From Micavibrio sp. UBA6212 (lineage in GTDB: Bacteria > Pseudomonadota > Alphaproteobacteria > Micavibrionales > Micavibrionaceae), in the NCBI GenBank assembly GCA_002421905.1, contig DISK01000007.1:25827-89826 (forward strand): DNA of 64,000 nucleotides, in the 5' to 3' direction. Under the pieces are notes generated by a model, which saw nothing but the letters and a program-made list of their open reading frames with translations, did no database searches and had not been told where the DNA came from. Position 1 is the first letter of the stretch. Each line of letters starts with the position of its first letter. This document shows, piece after piece, positions 51,125-60,005 of the stretch. A program made the translations under genes and the position numbers.

Positions 51125-52672
51125 ATGGAACCAGAAAGTTTTGATCGCCTCTTTACCGAAATTCTCCAGGCTCGTACGCGCGTGTATCGCGCTGGGCAGC
51201 CTACGCCTCTGCAACGTCTGAGCATCCCTTGCATCGAGAGCGAGACCGGCGCGCAGGTTTTTGTTAAACGCGAAGACCTGTCCCCGATTAATGCCTATAA
51301 ATGGCGGGGGGCGTATAATTGCACCGCTGTTCTAAGCGAGCAAAAGGGCGCAAAATGTGTGGTGGCGGCGTCTGCCGGAAATCATGCCCAAGGTGTGGCT
51401 TTGGCGGTGCGGATGCTGGGGATCGAGGCTAAGATCTATATGCCGCTTTCAACGCCGATGATGAAACAAAAGGCGGTTCGTCTTCATGGTGGCAATCACG
51501 TCGAAATTGTGCTGGTCGGTGATACCTACGATCAGGCCAGTGATGCAGCAAAGGATTTTGCTGCACAAAATAATCTGCCCTATGTCCATCCGTTTGATGA
51601 TCTTTATACGATGGCCGGACAAGCCACGATTGCCGATGAAGTCATTTTGTCGAATGAAGGGCCATTTGATTATGTGTTCTTGCAAATTGGTGGTGGTGGA
51701 ATGGCGGCTGGTGTGTCCAGTTGGCTTAAAGTGCATCATCCTTTGACCAAAATTATCGGGGTCGAGGGTGTGGGACAGGCCAGCATGGCGGCCTCTTTGG
51801 AACATGGCGAACCGGTCACTTTGCATGAGGTTGATACGTTTTGCGATGGGACAGCAGTCAAGCGTCCGGGCAATCTGACTTTTAATATTTGCCGTAAAAC
51901 GATTGACGGCATGATTACGGTTACTAATGAAGAGGTCTGCTCGGCAATCCAGAAATTCTGGGATGCTAAACGGGTTATCCCTGAACCTGCGGGGGCAATG
52001 GGGCTTGCGGGGATGGTCAAGTTTTGTGCGGAAAATCCTGAAAAGGTCAAGGGTAAGAAACTTTTGTGCATCCTGTGTGGGGCCAATATGGATTTTGGCA
52101 AGCTGGCGTTGATTTCCTCGCAGTCTGCGATTGGGGCCAATCGACGCCGTTACTTGCGTTTTCATTTATCTGAGCAAAACGGCAGCTTACTGTCTTTGCT
52201 GGACAGGATTTTTGCTGATGTCAATGTCACGGAATTCCAGTATGGCAAGATGTCGGATACAGACGGGTATCCCGTGATTGCCTTCGAAGCTGTGCCGGAA
52301 AAAATGGAAGAGCTGCAGCAAAATCTGCAAAAAGAAAAAATAATATCCCAAGACGTAACCGAAGATCCGGACGTACGGTACCGTGTTATCAATTACAATC
52401 CCGGTTTATTCAAACACCCTGTTTTGCTGCACGTTCATTTTCCTGAACGCAAAGGGGCTTTGCGTGAATTTATGCGGAAAGTGTCCGAAGTCGCCAATGT
52501 CTGTTATTTCAACTATGTCTATACGGGGGAGACTATTGGCCGCGCCCTGATGGGGTTTGAGTTCTCTCAAGAGTCCGACCATGCGCGATTTTACGAAATC
52601 GTTGAGTCGTCACCAGTTGAATGCAAGCCTGTCGCGGGTGAGTCCGCTCACCGAATTCTGGCAGTGAAATAA
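51125..52672 (+). CDS. ilvA: Threonine ammonia-lyase, biosynthetic
   Basis: 515 aa, full length. It deaminates threonine to 2-oxobutanoate for isoleucine synthesis, with PLP bound to Lys in EDLSPINAYKWRGAYNCTAV. The glycine loop for the PLP phosphate is IGGGGMAAGVSSWLK. Residues about 335-420 and 430-515 are two ACT-like regulatory domains (SLLDRIFADVNVTEFQYGKM, HFPERKGALREFMRKVSEVA), giving isoleucine/valine control. The ATG at 51125 is close to a possible upstream promoter after the unknown gene. Confidence 0.95.
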   Translation: MEPESFDRLFTEILQARTRVYRAGQPTPLQRLSIPCIESETGAQVFVKREDLSPINAYKWRGAYNCTAVLSEQKGAKCVVAASAGNHAQGVALAVRMLGIEAKIYMPLSTPMMKQKAVRLHGGNHVEIVLVGDTYDQASDAAKDFAAQNNLPYVHPFDDLYTMAGQATIADEVILSNEGPFDYVFLQIGGGGMAAGVSSWLKVHHPLTKIIGVEGVGQASMAASLEHGEPVTLHEVDTFCDGTAVKRPGNLTFNICRKTIDGMITVTNEEVCSAIQKFWDAKRVIPEPAGAMGLAGMVKFCAENPEKVKGKKLLCILCGANMDFGKLALISSQSAIGANRRRYLRFHLSEQNGSLLSLLDRIFADVNVTEFQYGKMSDTDGYPVIAFEAVPEKMEELQQNLQKEKIISQDVTEDPDVRYRVINYNPGLFKHPVLLHVHFPERKGALREFMRKVSEVANVCYFNYVYTGETIGRALMGFEFSQESDHARFYEIVESSPVECKPVAGESAHRILAVK

Positions 52673-52689
52673 TCTGAAATAGCCTGAAG

Positions 52690-53163
52690 CTAAAGCGTAT
52701 AGTGCGTTCCTTTAGGGAGAGGTGTCGGAATCAATTCCAATCTGCTTTGTGAATTGCTGCATTCATATGGCTTTTTGTTTCCAGTTCGAGTCCCGAGGAA
52801 ATGAAAATCGCCGAGTTTATATTGGTGAACATCATACTCGAATTTTTGGCGGGTTGCGGTGGCTTCCCCTTTGTAACTAAGAATATACAAATCGTGGTTT
52901 TCTTTTGTACATTTCATAAAAAGGTCAAGAATGGCCAGATCTTTTGTTCGTCCATGGCCTTCCGGTTGGGACAGTTGGTATTCGTTCATGCCATCTTCCT
53001 TGACGATAAAGACGGGATGTTTGAAAAAAGCGCAGACCTTTCCGCCTTTTCGGGTGGGATGTGTTTGCACCTCTCCGAAACTCTTTTCCATTATGGCCTT
53101 TACCGCAGGTGCATATTTTGTATCGAGCCCCAGGGCTTGTGCGAACCATAATTTCAATGACAT
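52690..53163 (-). CDS. Unknown protein
   Basis: 157 aa, no family recognised. The start (MSLKLWFAQALGLDTKYAPA) looks amphipathic. The rest is a mixed alpha/beta pattern with HDLYILSYKGEATATRQKFE and KLGDFHFLGTRTGNKKP. No signal peptide. It converges on ilvA and is divergent from ctaB. Confidence 0.55.
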   Translation of the reverse strand: MSLKLWFAQALGLDTKYAPAVKAIMEKSFGEVQTHPTRKGGKVCAFFKHPVFIVKEDGMNEYQLSQPEGHGRTKDLAILDLFMKCTKENHDLYILSYKGEATATRQKFEYDVHQYKLGDFHFLGTRTGNKKPYECSNSQSRLELIPTPLPKGTHYTL

Positions 53164-53272
53164 TGAAACTTCTCCTGCTCTTCATTTCAGATAGCCCTAG
53201 TTCTACAATTCGCTGGTGGTTATGTCCAGAATTTGTCTTCTCGGGTTTGGTTTTATCTGTTAGAAAGAGGGT

Positions 53273-54178
53273 ATGCGTCAAGTTGTCACTCAAGATTTGT
53301 TTCATAATTCTCCTCTGGCGGGTTCGACTGCCCGGGATTTTTTTTCGTTGCTCAAGCCGCGCGTGATGAGTCTGGTGGTTTTCTCGGGTTTTGCGGGGTA
53401 TTGGATTGCACCGGGACGGGCTGATTTCCACCCGTTTCTGGCGTTTATGGGTATTCTGGCCTTGGCGGTCGGTGCTGGCGCGGCGGGGGCTTTCAACATG
53501 TGGTATGACCGCGATATTGATGCGGTGATGAACCGGACAAAAAATCGGGCACTGCCTTCTGGACGTATCGCTCCCGATGATGCGCTGGGCTTTGCTGTTA
53601 TTATGTCGATTTTGGCAGTTATGATGATGGGCTTGGTAACCAACTGGGTTGCGGCGGGTCTTCTGGCCTTTGCCAGTTTCTTTTATACCGTTATTTACAC
53701 GATGTGGCTGAAACGCCGGACACCTCAGAATATCGTGATTGGCGGTGCGGCTGGTGCTTTTCCGCCGATGATCGGTTGGGCGATGGTGACGGGGGATGTG
53801 ACCGCTCAAAGTCTTTTGTTGTTTCTTATTATATTCTTTTGGACGCCACCACATTTCTGGGCATTGGCCTTGTTTGCCAATGCGGATTACCAAAAAGCGG
53901 GAATTCCGATGTTGCCAGTTGTAAGCGGAGCGCGGGTAACCAAATGGCAAATGTTGGCTTATACATTGATTCTATTACCTTTATCGGTTGTGCCTTACTT
54001 TATAGGGATGGCCGGGGCGATTTATGCAGGGATTGCGTGTCTGTTAAGCGGATTTTTCATTTTATCTTCTATTCTGGTATTGTTATCTGATGATATGGCG
54101 GCTGCCAAACGGATGTTCGGCTATTCCATTTTCTATCTTTTTGCATTGTTTTTGGCCTTAATGGTCTGTCATATTTAA
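53273..54178 (+). CDS. ctaB: Protoheme IX farnesyltransferase
   Basis: 301 aa with nine membrane helices. It converts heme B to heme O for terminal oxidases. The UbiA-type motif NMWYDRDIDAVMNRTKNRAL binds the prenyl diphosphate, and the second Asp-rich loop region is at FANADYQKAGIPMLPVVSGA. Start with AGAAAGAGGGT upstream. It opens the cytochrome oxidase assembly cluster; coxA and coxB are not in the window next to it. Confidence 0.95.
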   Translation: MRQVVTQDLFHNSPLAGSTARDFFSLLKPRVMSLVVFSGFAGYWIAPGRADFHPFLAFMGILALAVGAGAAGAFNMWYDRDIDAVMNRTKNRALPSGRIAPDDALGFAVIMSILAVMMMGLVTNWVAAGLLAFASFFYTVIYTMWLKRRTPQNIVIGGAAGAFPPMIGWAMVTGDVTAQSLLLFLIIFFWTPPHFWALALFANADYQKAGIPMLPVVSGARVTKWQMLAYTLILLPLSVVPYFIGMAGAIYAGIACLLSGFFILSSILVLLSDDMAAAKRMFGYSIFYLFALFLALMVCHI

Positions 54179-54198
54179 CTTTTCGGGTGGTTGTTTAC

Positions 54199-54333
54199 GT
54201 GTCGGATATTGAACCAAATCAGGATTTCTCTCGTCGGCGAGCGAATAAGAACAGGGCGGTTCTGGCGCTGGTTCTTGGCTTGGCGGTTGCCATTTTTGCT
54301 GTTACAATTGTGAAGATGAAGCTTGGAGGCTAA
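54199..54333 (+). CDS. CoxF-like short membrane protein
   Basis: 44 aa from GTG: a charged start with DFSRRRANKNR, then one membrane helix (AVLALVLGLAVAIFAVTIVK) and a short end. Tiny single-helix proteins of this kind stand between ctaB and ctaG in many alphaproteobacterial oxidase clusters and are named CoxF. Position and pattern both fit. It is too short for routine gene callers. Confidence 0.75.
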   Translation: MSDIEPNQDFSRRRANKNRAVLALVLGLAVAIFAVTIVKMKLGG

Positions 54334-54337
54334 AAGT

Positions 54338-54658
54338 ATGCGCGGTTTATTCGGGTTTGTGATGTTTTGTTCTTTGCTGATGGTCGGCTCTCTTGGCGCG
54401 CGTGCCGAAGAGCAATTGATGAATTTGTGGCCGAACCAGCGTGTTATCCATGACCGCGAGATGGGGATGCAGGCCGAAGACTATCATGTTCGTGGGCAAG
54501 AATATGTGGATCATCTTTATGCAACGGGTGGAGAAACGCCGATAGCAGAGTCAGACGCGATACATGACGTCTTGATGGATGTTTATCCCATAATTGATCC
54601 GGTTGATGTCAATATTGACGAAGTGGCGACCATTATCAAAGCCAAGGACGGCGAGTAA
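54338..54658 (+). CDS. Small exported protein in the oxidase cluster
   Basis: 106 aa from the ATG at 54338 after GGAGG. It has a signal peptide (cut after GARA, about 23), then an acidic mature part (LMNLWPNQRVIHDREMGMQA). It lies between the CoxF-like gene and ctaG, an unusual insertion in this cluster. No family recognised. An assembly role is guessed only from position. Confidence 0.65.
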   Translation: MRGLFGFVMFCSLLMVGSLGARAEEQLMNLWPNQRVIHDREMGMQAEDYHVRGQEYVDHLYATGGETPIAESDAIHDVLMDVYPIIDPVDVNIDEVATIIKAKDGE

Positions 54659-54705
54659 TCTCTCAGGATTTAGACCATATTGCCCGCAAAAATCGTCGTA
54701 CGGCG

Positions 54706-55248
54706 ATGATTGTGGCAGGTATGGTTTTGTTTATGATCGGGTTGACTGCGCTGTCGATCCCGCTTTATCGACTGTATTGTCAGATTACTGGGTATGGCGG
54801 GCAGGCAGTTCAGGCATCGCTTAAGGATATGCAGGTTCTGGATCGGGAAGTGACGGTTCGCTTCAATTCAGATGTGGGGTCAGGGTTGCCTTGGCAATTC
54901 AAAGCCGAACAGGGGCCGGTGCGGGCCAAACTTGGTCAGGAAGTCATGGTCAGTTTTATTGCAACCAATCCGGCGAGCGAGCCTTTGGCGGGGACGGCTC
55001 TATTTAATGTGTCCCCTGCTGCTGCAGGGAAATACTTCCACAAAACCCAGTGTTTTTGTTTCAATTACCAGATGCTTAACCCTGGACAAACGGCCCACTT
55101 TCCGGTTGTTTTCTATATTGATCCCGAGTTGGATCAGGATAGTCAGCTGAATGATCTTAAATCTGTCACTTTGTCCTACACATTTTATCGTTCGGAATCC
55201 GATGAGCTGGATAAGGCACAAGAGGACTTTTACAATCGAGAAAAATAA
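54706..55248 (+). CDS. ctaG: Cytochrome c oxidase assembly protein CtaG (Cox11)
   Basis: 180 aa from the first ATG at 54706. It delivers copper to CuB of subunit I. One membrane helix (MIVAGMVLFMIGLTALSIPL) leads into YRLYCQITGYGG, and the periplasmic domain has the copper site KTQCFCFNYQML. The helix begins directly at this ATG, while the in-frame codons just upstream (reading DLDHIARKNRR, a typical cytoplasmic lead) lack an ATG, GTG or TTG. Translation may start at a rare codon near 54658, or the start was lost. Close to the stop of the preceding gene. Confidence 0.9.
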   Translation: MIVAGMVLFMIGLTALSIPLYRLYCQITGYGGQAVQASLKDMQVLDREVTVRFNSDVGSGLPWQFKAEQGPVRAKLGQEVMVSFIATNPASEPLAGTALFNVSPAAAGKYFHKTQCFCFNYQMLNPGQTAHFPVVFYIDPELDQDSQLNDLKSVTLSYTFYRSESDELDKAQEDFYNREK

Positions 55249-55308
55249 GGTAAAAGATTAAAGGGTGACGTTTCGTCGCATCTATTAGCATCAGGGAACC
55301 CTAAATAA

Positions 55309-56229
55309 ATGTCCGACCATATTGAATTTGGCACAACTGGCAAACACCATCCTTATCACCTTGTCCGTCCAAGTATCTGGCCGATGATCGGAGCTTTCGC
55401 CGGTGGTTTATTTGCGGTTGGAATGCTGCTGTTTATGCATGATATTGAGGTTGCCGGGGTCAAGCCGGGCATTTGGGCTCCGCTCTTGGGTGTATTGTCC
55501 ATTTTGGTTGTAATGTTTTTCTGGTGGAAAGACATTATTTTTGAAGCTGTCCATGAAGCTGTTCATAATAAAATTACCGAACGTGGTCTGCGGATGGGGA
55601 TGGCGTTGTTTATTGCCTCCGAAGTGATGTTCTTTGTTGCATTTTTCTGGGCATTTTTTGATGTTAGTGTGTATGCCGACGAGGTTATCCAGTATTTGCG
55701 TCTCGACTATACGAAAGGGGTTTGGCCTCCACCTTCAATTCACCCTGTTCCTCCTTTTGATCTGCCATTCCTGATGACGATGATCCTTCTCCTATCGGGG
55801 ACGACCGTGACATGGGCGCATCATGCGATTTTGTCGGGAAACCAGAAATCGGCAACTCATGCTTTGACATATACTGTATTGCTCGGCGTAGTGTTCCTGT
55901 TTTTACAGGTGTACGAGTACGCGCACGCTCATTTTGGGTTTACCGCTGGCGCCTTTGCTTCGACCTTTTATCTGGCAACAGGCTTTCACGGGTTCCATGT
56001 TTTCGTCGGGACAATTTTCCTCGGAGTTTGCCTGATCCGGAATATGAAGGGGCATTTTAATCCCGAGCGTCATTTCGGGTTTGAAGCCGCTGCTTGGTAT
56101 TGGCATTTTGTGGATGTGGTTTGGCTGTTTCTGTTTATCTCGGTTTATATCTGGGGTGGAACAATTGGCATCGGCGACCATGAGACGGCGCGGGCTGCTT
56201 ACGAAGCCACAGCCGGAGCAGGAGAATAA
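55309..56229 (+). CDS. ctaE: Cytochrome c oxidase subunit III
   Basis: 306 aa, seven membrane helices. It stabilises subunit I and the proton path of the aa3-type oxidase. Hallmarks are HPYHLVRPSIWPMIGAFAGG, RGLRMGMALFIASEVMFFVA with the conserved Glu, ATGFHGFHVFVGTIFL and the closing HFGFEAAAWYWHFVDVVWLF. It follows ctaG, the usual order, with a 60-nt gap and an AUG at 55309. Confidence 0.97.
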   Translation: MSDHIEFGTTGKHHPYHLVRPSIWPMIGAFAGGLFAVGMLLFMHDIEVAGVKPGIWAPLLGVLSILVVMFFWWKDIIFEAVHEAVHNKITERGLRMGMALFIASEVMFFVAFFWAFFDVSVYADEVIQYLRLDYTKGVWPPPSIHPVPPFDLPFLMTMILLLSGTTVTWAHHAILSGNQKSATHALTYTVLLGVVFLFLQVYEYAHAHFGFTAGAFASTFYLATGFHGFHVFVGTIFLGVCLIRNMKGHFNPERHFGFEAAAWYWHFVDVVWLFLFISVYIWGGTIGIGDHETARAAYEATAGAGE

Positions 56230-56230
56230 G

Positions 56231-56671
56231 TTGAGCGAACAGCCAACAGATTCCGATCAGACTGAGGACGAGCGCGGGGGGATAACCCCCGATCTCTCTT
56301 TTTGGGGTGTACTTCGTCATTCTATGACTTGTACGTGCCCGCGTTGTGGTAAAGGTTCCTTGTATAATAAGAGGTTATTTGATTTAACGTTGCGGCCTGT
56401 ATGTACGTCTTGCAGCTTGAATTTGGCTAAAAATGACAGTGCTGATGGGCCTGCTGTCTTTCTGATTTTCTTCCTTGGCTTTTTATTGGTGCCGATGGCG
56501 TTGATCTTCGAGACTGTTTTCGCCCCGCCTTTATGGGTTCATGCGGTGTTGTGGGGGGCTTTGGCAATCGGGATTACCGTGGGGACACTCAAACCCCTGA
56601 AATCCTTGGTCATTGCGCTTCAATACCGTCATCGTGCCTCGGATTGGGAAGACAATGATGGCAGCCAGTAA
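56231..56671 (+). CDS. DUF983 family membrane protein
   Basis: 146 aa from a TTG, 6 nt after GGAG and one base after the ctaE stop. Two Cys pairs (TCTCPRCGKGSLYNKRLF and PVCTSCSLNLAKN) form a zinc-ribbon-like head, followed by two membrane helices (AVFLIFFLGFLLVPMALIF, VHAVLWGALAIGITV). DUF983 genes are typical neighbours of ctaE and SURF1 in alphaproteobacteria, and a role in oxidase biogenesis is assumed. It overlaps the SURF1 start by 17 nt. Confidence 0.88.
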   Translation: MSEQPTDSDQTEDERGGITPDLSFWGVLRHSMTCTCPRCGKGSLYNKRLFDLTLRPVCTSCSLNLAKNDSADGPAVFLIFFLGFLLVPMALIFETVFAPPLWVHAVLWGALAIGITVGTLKPLKSLVIALQYRHRASDWEDNDGSQ

Positions 56672-57365
56672 GGCAAAGTTCCCGTTATGGGCAACGATTT
56701 TCTGTTCTCTGGCGGTTGTGTTTTTGTGCGCGTTGGGGAATTGGCAGGTTGACCGCCTGTCATGGAAAAATAACTTACAATCCCGTCTTGATGCCCAGAT
56801 GGAGCTTGGTGACCTGCCTTTGCTGGAGGAACGTGATTTTCTGGGTTCTTCCACCGTAAAGCGTGGTAAAGCTGGTTTGACCCTGTATCCGGCCAAGGCG
56901 CTTTATCTGAATGGTTATGTCGAGGATGGACGAAATGCCTATCCTGTTATTATGCCGGCTGATATTGACGGAAAAGATGTCCATGTTGCTGTTGTGGTTG
57001 GTGTGACCTCTTCAAAAGAGGTCAATCTTTTGCAGGATATGAACCCTTTTCATGTTGAGATGAACGGGATGCTTCGTGGAGTAGAACGCTCTGCCTTTCG
57101 ACCTAAAAATGCTGCACAAAAAAATGACTGGTGGCAGATTGATCCGGATGAAATGGCGAAATATTGGGGTTTTCAGTATATTGTACCCACTGTCTTTTAT
57201 GCAGAAAATGTTGCGCCCGAATTGTCAGGTCTAACACCTTATCATATTGAATTACATTTGAAGAACGATCATCTGCAATATGCAATTTTCTGGTTTGTTA
57301 TGGCAGGTGTGTTTGCTTTGTTATGGGGGGTGCGGTTTTTGCATCCCTATTTACATTCGGCATAA
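56655..57365 (+). CDS. SURF1 family heme-copper oxidase assembly protein
   Basis: 236 aa from the ATG at 56655 after GGAAG; the next ATG (56658) is equally good. Two membrane helices frame a periplasmic domain: ATIFCSLAVVFLCALGNWQV near the start and YAIFWFVMAGVFALLWGVRF near the end. The GNWQVDRLSWKNNL block and WWQIDPDEMAKYWG are SURF1 features. It supplies heme A to the oxidase. It is the last gene of the oxidase cluster and overlaps the convergent gene by 19 nt. Confidence 0.92.
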   Translation: MMAASKAKFPLWATIFCSLAVVFLCALGNWQVDRLSWKNNLQSRLDAQMELGDLPLLEERDFLGSSTVKRGKAGLTLYPAKALYLNGYVEDGRNAYPVIMPADIDGKDVHVAVVVGVTSSKEVNLLQDMNPFHVEMNGMLRGVERSAFRPKNAAQKNDWWQIDPDEMAKYWGFQYIVPTVFYAENVAPELSGLTPYHIELHLKNDHLQYAIFWFVMAGVFALLWGVRFLHPYLHSA

Positions 57366-57727
57366 AGTTTGGCAATGCCATCCTTGTTTTCGGTTTTCCG
57401 CAGATAAATATTCCCGCTTAGCCTGGTTTTGCAGGTGAACAGGGGCATGATGGTGCGGATCACCAATTCCACCTTGTACCCTTCATAAAACGGGCCGGTT
57501 GAACAGATTTGTGCTGTTTCATCGGGTTCCAATCTGAAGGTGCCTTCGTGGCGTTGGATGCCTCCGTTTGTGGTTTTGAACGGAGCCGTGCGGATTACTC
57601 CCATTATGGTCTGATCCGACATATTGCGTAACGTGGCACATTCTTGAAATGGCGTGATGTCCCCCGCCTTTGCAGCTGGCGGTGTGAAAAATATTATGGC
57701 ACTCAAAAAAACATAAATCCATTTCAT
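57347..57727 (-). CDS. Small exported protein, unknown
   Basis: 126 aa, signal peptide cut near AAKA (about 21). The mature part has four Cys (ECATLRN, AQICSTGP, FTCKTRL, YAECK), suggesting two disulfides. The pattern GVIRTAPFKTTNGGIQRHEG then FRLEPDETAQICSTGPFYEG looks like a small beta domain. No family recognised. Confidence 0.7.
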   Translation of the reverse strand: MKWIYVFLSAIIFFTPPAAKAGDITPFQECATLRNMSDQTIMGVIRTAPFKTTNGGIQRHEGTFRLEPDETAQICSTGPFYEGYKVELVIRTIMPLFTCKTRLSGNIYLRKTENKDGIAKLYAECK

Positions 57728-57751
57728 GCCTTAAGGTATAGCACAAAATTA

Positions 57752-58756
57752 TTAATTTTTAAGGGGGATTCCCTTGGTGGTGGAGTACTCGAAATGTTGG
57801 GCCTTATCGGGGTCCAGACGGTATTGGATATGGTGGGCGGCTTGGGCGGCTTCGGCAAATCCGGTCAGGATTAGCTTTAATTTGTGGGGGTAGATCGAGA
57901 TGTCGCCAATTGCGTAAATGCCTTGAATACTGGTCTGGCTGGTAGATTGATCGGTCTTGATCTGCTGACGATCAAGGTTTAATCCCCAGCTGGCGACAGG
58001 GCCAAGATCAGTCGCAAGGCCGAAGAAAGGCAGCAAAATATCTGCATCAAGGTCGGTGGTGTTGCCGTCCATATCTGCAACAGTAATTTTGTGCAGCAAT
58101 CCGTTTTCACCGTGAAGCTGGTGAAGCTGGGCAGGGGTTTTAATCGAAATCTTTCCCTGTTCCTTATTTTCCGCGAGTTTATCGAGAGAAGACTGTGCTG
58201 CGCGGAACTTATCACGGCGGTGAATAAGTGTGATATGTGCAGCAATTTCTGCCAGAGAATTTGCCCAATCAACGGCTGAATCGCCACCGCCTGCGATCAC
58301 GATCCTTTTGCCTGTGAATTGGGCGCGGTTACGCACGGCATAAAAAACGGATTGGCCTTCAAACTCTTCGATAGTGTCTAAGGGTGGGCGATTGGGGCCG
58401 AAAGACCCGGCACCCCCTGCAATAATAATGGCTTTGGCGGATATCGTCAGGTCTTTATTGGTTTTTAATGTGAAAGCGCCTTCAACCCCGTCAATTTCTG
58501 TAACCTGATGTCCCAGATGAATGGTTGGCGCAAATGGCGCGGCTTGGGCTTCGAGTTGCTCGATCAGATCAGCTGCGGTGATAGATGGTTCGGCTGGAAT
58601 ATCAAAAATGGGTTTTTCCGGGTACAGTGCGGTGCATTGGCCGCCGATCTGGTCCAGAGAGTCGATGATATGGGTTTTAAGTCCCAACATGCCGCATTGA
58701 AAAACGGCAAAAAGACCTGTGGGCCCTGCTCCGATAATGGCGACATCTGTTTTCAT
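57752..58756 (-). CDS. Ferredoxin/flavodoxin-NADP+ reductase type 2 (thioredoxin-reductase-like)
   Basis: 334 aa from the ATG at 58756. It is a two-dinucleotide-domain flavoprotein: FAD motif IIGAGPTGLFAVFQCGMLGL, IGGQCTALYPEKPIFDIPAE, NADPH motif IVIAGGGDSAVDWANSLAEI, and a C-terminal GDISIYPHKLKLILTGFAEA. The redox Cys pair of true thioredoxin reductases is absent, as in the YumC-type ferredoxin-NADP+ reductases. It would pass electrons between NADPH and ferredoxin. It stands divergent from tsaE with a 59-nt gap. Confidence 0.9.
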   Translation of the reverse strand: MKTDVAIIGAGPTGLFAVFQCGMLGLKTHIIDSLDQIGGQCTALYPEKPIFDIPAEPSITAADLIEQLEAQAAPFAPTIHLGHQVTEIDGVEGAFTLKTNKDLTISAKAIIIAGGAGSFGPNRPPLDTIEEFEGQSVFYAVRNRAQFTGKRIVIAGGGDSAVDWANSLAEIAAHITLIHRRDKFRAAQSSLDKLAENKEQGKISIKTPAQLHQLHGENGLLHKITVADMDGNTTDLDADILLPFFGLATDLGPVASWGLNLDRQQIKTDQSTSQTSIQGIYAIGDISIYPHKLKLILTGFAEAAQAAHHIQYRLDPDKAQHFEYSTTKGIPLKN

Positions 58757-58815
58757 TTCTTCTGTTCCATTTTTATTCCTTGGGCTATACATACGTCAAG
58801 AGAGGTTAATTTCAA

Positions 58816-59247
58816 ATGGTTTTTTCCGCATCGGAAAATGACACGATTCGTATAGCAACGGAGTTTTCGCGGAATTTAACCCGCGGTGATGTCGTGTTGT
58901 TGGATGGTGATCTGGGGGCTGGCAAATCGGTCTTTGCGCGGGCCGTAATCCGTGCTTTGGCAGAGGATTCTGAGCTGGATGTTCCCAGCCCGACTTTCAC
59001 GTTGGTTCAGACTTATGACAGCAAGGCGGGCGAGATTTATCATTTTGACCTTTATCGCCTTAAAGACCCCGAAGAGATATTCGAACTGGGTTGGGAAGAG
59101 GCTCTGTCGGGAATCGTGCTGGTGGAATGGCCGGAACGCCTAGGGGAGCATCTGGGCGGTTATGATGCTAAAAAAACTAAGTCTGTCCGGTTTATGCTGC
59201 GGGAAGATGGAACGCGCGAGATCATGATTGAAGAGGGAATGGAATGA
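58816..59247 (+). CDS. tsaE: tRNA threonylcarbamoyladenosine biosynthesis ATPase TsaE
   Basis: 143 aa. It has Walker A DGDLGAGKSVFARAVIRALA, the PSPTFTLVQTYDSKAGEIYH segment with the conserved Thr, HFDLYRLKDPEEIFELGWEE and VLVEWPERLG. With TsaB, TsaC and TsaD it makes t6A37 in tRNAs reading ANN codons. The next gene starts inside its stop as ATGA. Confidence 0.95.
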   Translation: MVFSASENDTIRIATEFSRNLTRGDVVLLDGDLGAGKSVFARAVIRALAEDSELDVPSPTFTLVQTYDSKAGEIYHFDLYRLKDPEEIFELGWEEALSGIVLVEWPERLGEHLGGYDAKKTKSVRFMLREDGTREIMIEEGME

Positions 59248-59954
59248 AAATTGACACGGCGTTTGTCTTAGCGGCAGGCAAAGGGACACGCATGGCACCT
59301 TTGACTGATAATTTGCCAAAACCCTTGATTTCCTTGAATGATCGACCATTGCTCGATTATGTATTTGATTATTTAAGAGCAGAAAATGTGCAGCATCTGG
59401 TGGTGAATGCCCACCATTTTCCTGATAAAATTTCTCAATATCTGGATGGTGTTTCTGGCTTTGCTTCTGTTGATTTGGTGCAGGAGCCCGTGTTGCTGGA
59501 AACGGGCGGAGGATTAAAGAATGCTGCACAATTTTTGCCCAAAAATGCCCCGTTTTTTATGATTAACGGGGATGCATTCTGGGTTGATAAAGACGGGACT
59601 ATGGGTGCGCTTGCGGCACTTTCCAATACTTTTGATGCCAAGGATATGGATATTTTGCTGCTTTTGACACCGGTTTTGCGCATGACCCTGACCGAAGGGG
59701 TGGGGGATTACAGGATGGCGGCGGATGGGAGGTTGACTCGCGCCCAAGATAAAACGGGTGATCTGATGTTTACTGGTATCCGGATTGTTCATCCCCGTAT
59801 TTTGGCTGGTATGGATGACGGGATTTATTCCTTTTTGCAGCAAATGGATAGGGCTGAAGCTCAAGGGAGGCTCTATGGAGTGGTATATGGCGGGGATTGG
59901 CACCATATTTCAACCCCTGATGATGTCGATAGGGTTGAAAAATCACTGGTCTAA
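59244..59954 (+). CDS. Nucleotidyltransferase, MurU-like
   Basis: 236 aa. The sugar-1-phosphate nucleotidyltransferase fold shows FVLAAGKGTRMAPLTDNLPK, then LISLNDRPLLDYVFDYLRAE, QEPVLLETGGGLKNAAQFL and the metal-binding FMINGDAFWVD. In this size and next to tsaE it fits MurU, which makes UDP-MurNAc from MurNAc-alpha-1-phosphate in cell-wall recycling. The partner kinase AmgK, usually between tsaE and murU, is absent here. The start overlaps tsaE by 4 nt. Confidence 0.85.
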   Translation: MKIDTAFVLAAGKGTRMAPLTDNLPKPLISLNDRPLLDYVFDYLRAENVQHLVVNAHHFPDKISQYLDGVSGFASVDLVQEPVLLETGGGLKNAAQFLPKNAPFFMINGDAFWVDKDGTMGALAALSNTFDAKDMDILLLLTPVLRMTLTEGVGDYRMAADGRLTRAQDKTGDLMFTGIRIVHPRILAGMDDGIYSFLQQMDRAEAQGRLYGVVYGGDWHHISTPDDVDRVEKSLV

Positions 59955-60005
59955 TTCCAAATCCAGACTATATTGGTTCTCATTCATAAGAACGGAGATT
60001 TTAAG

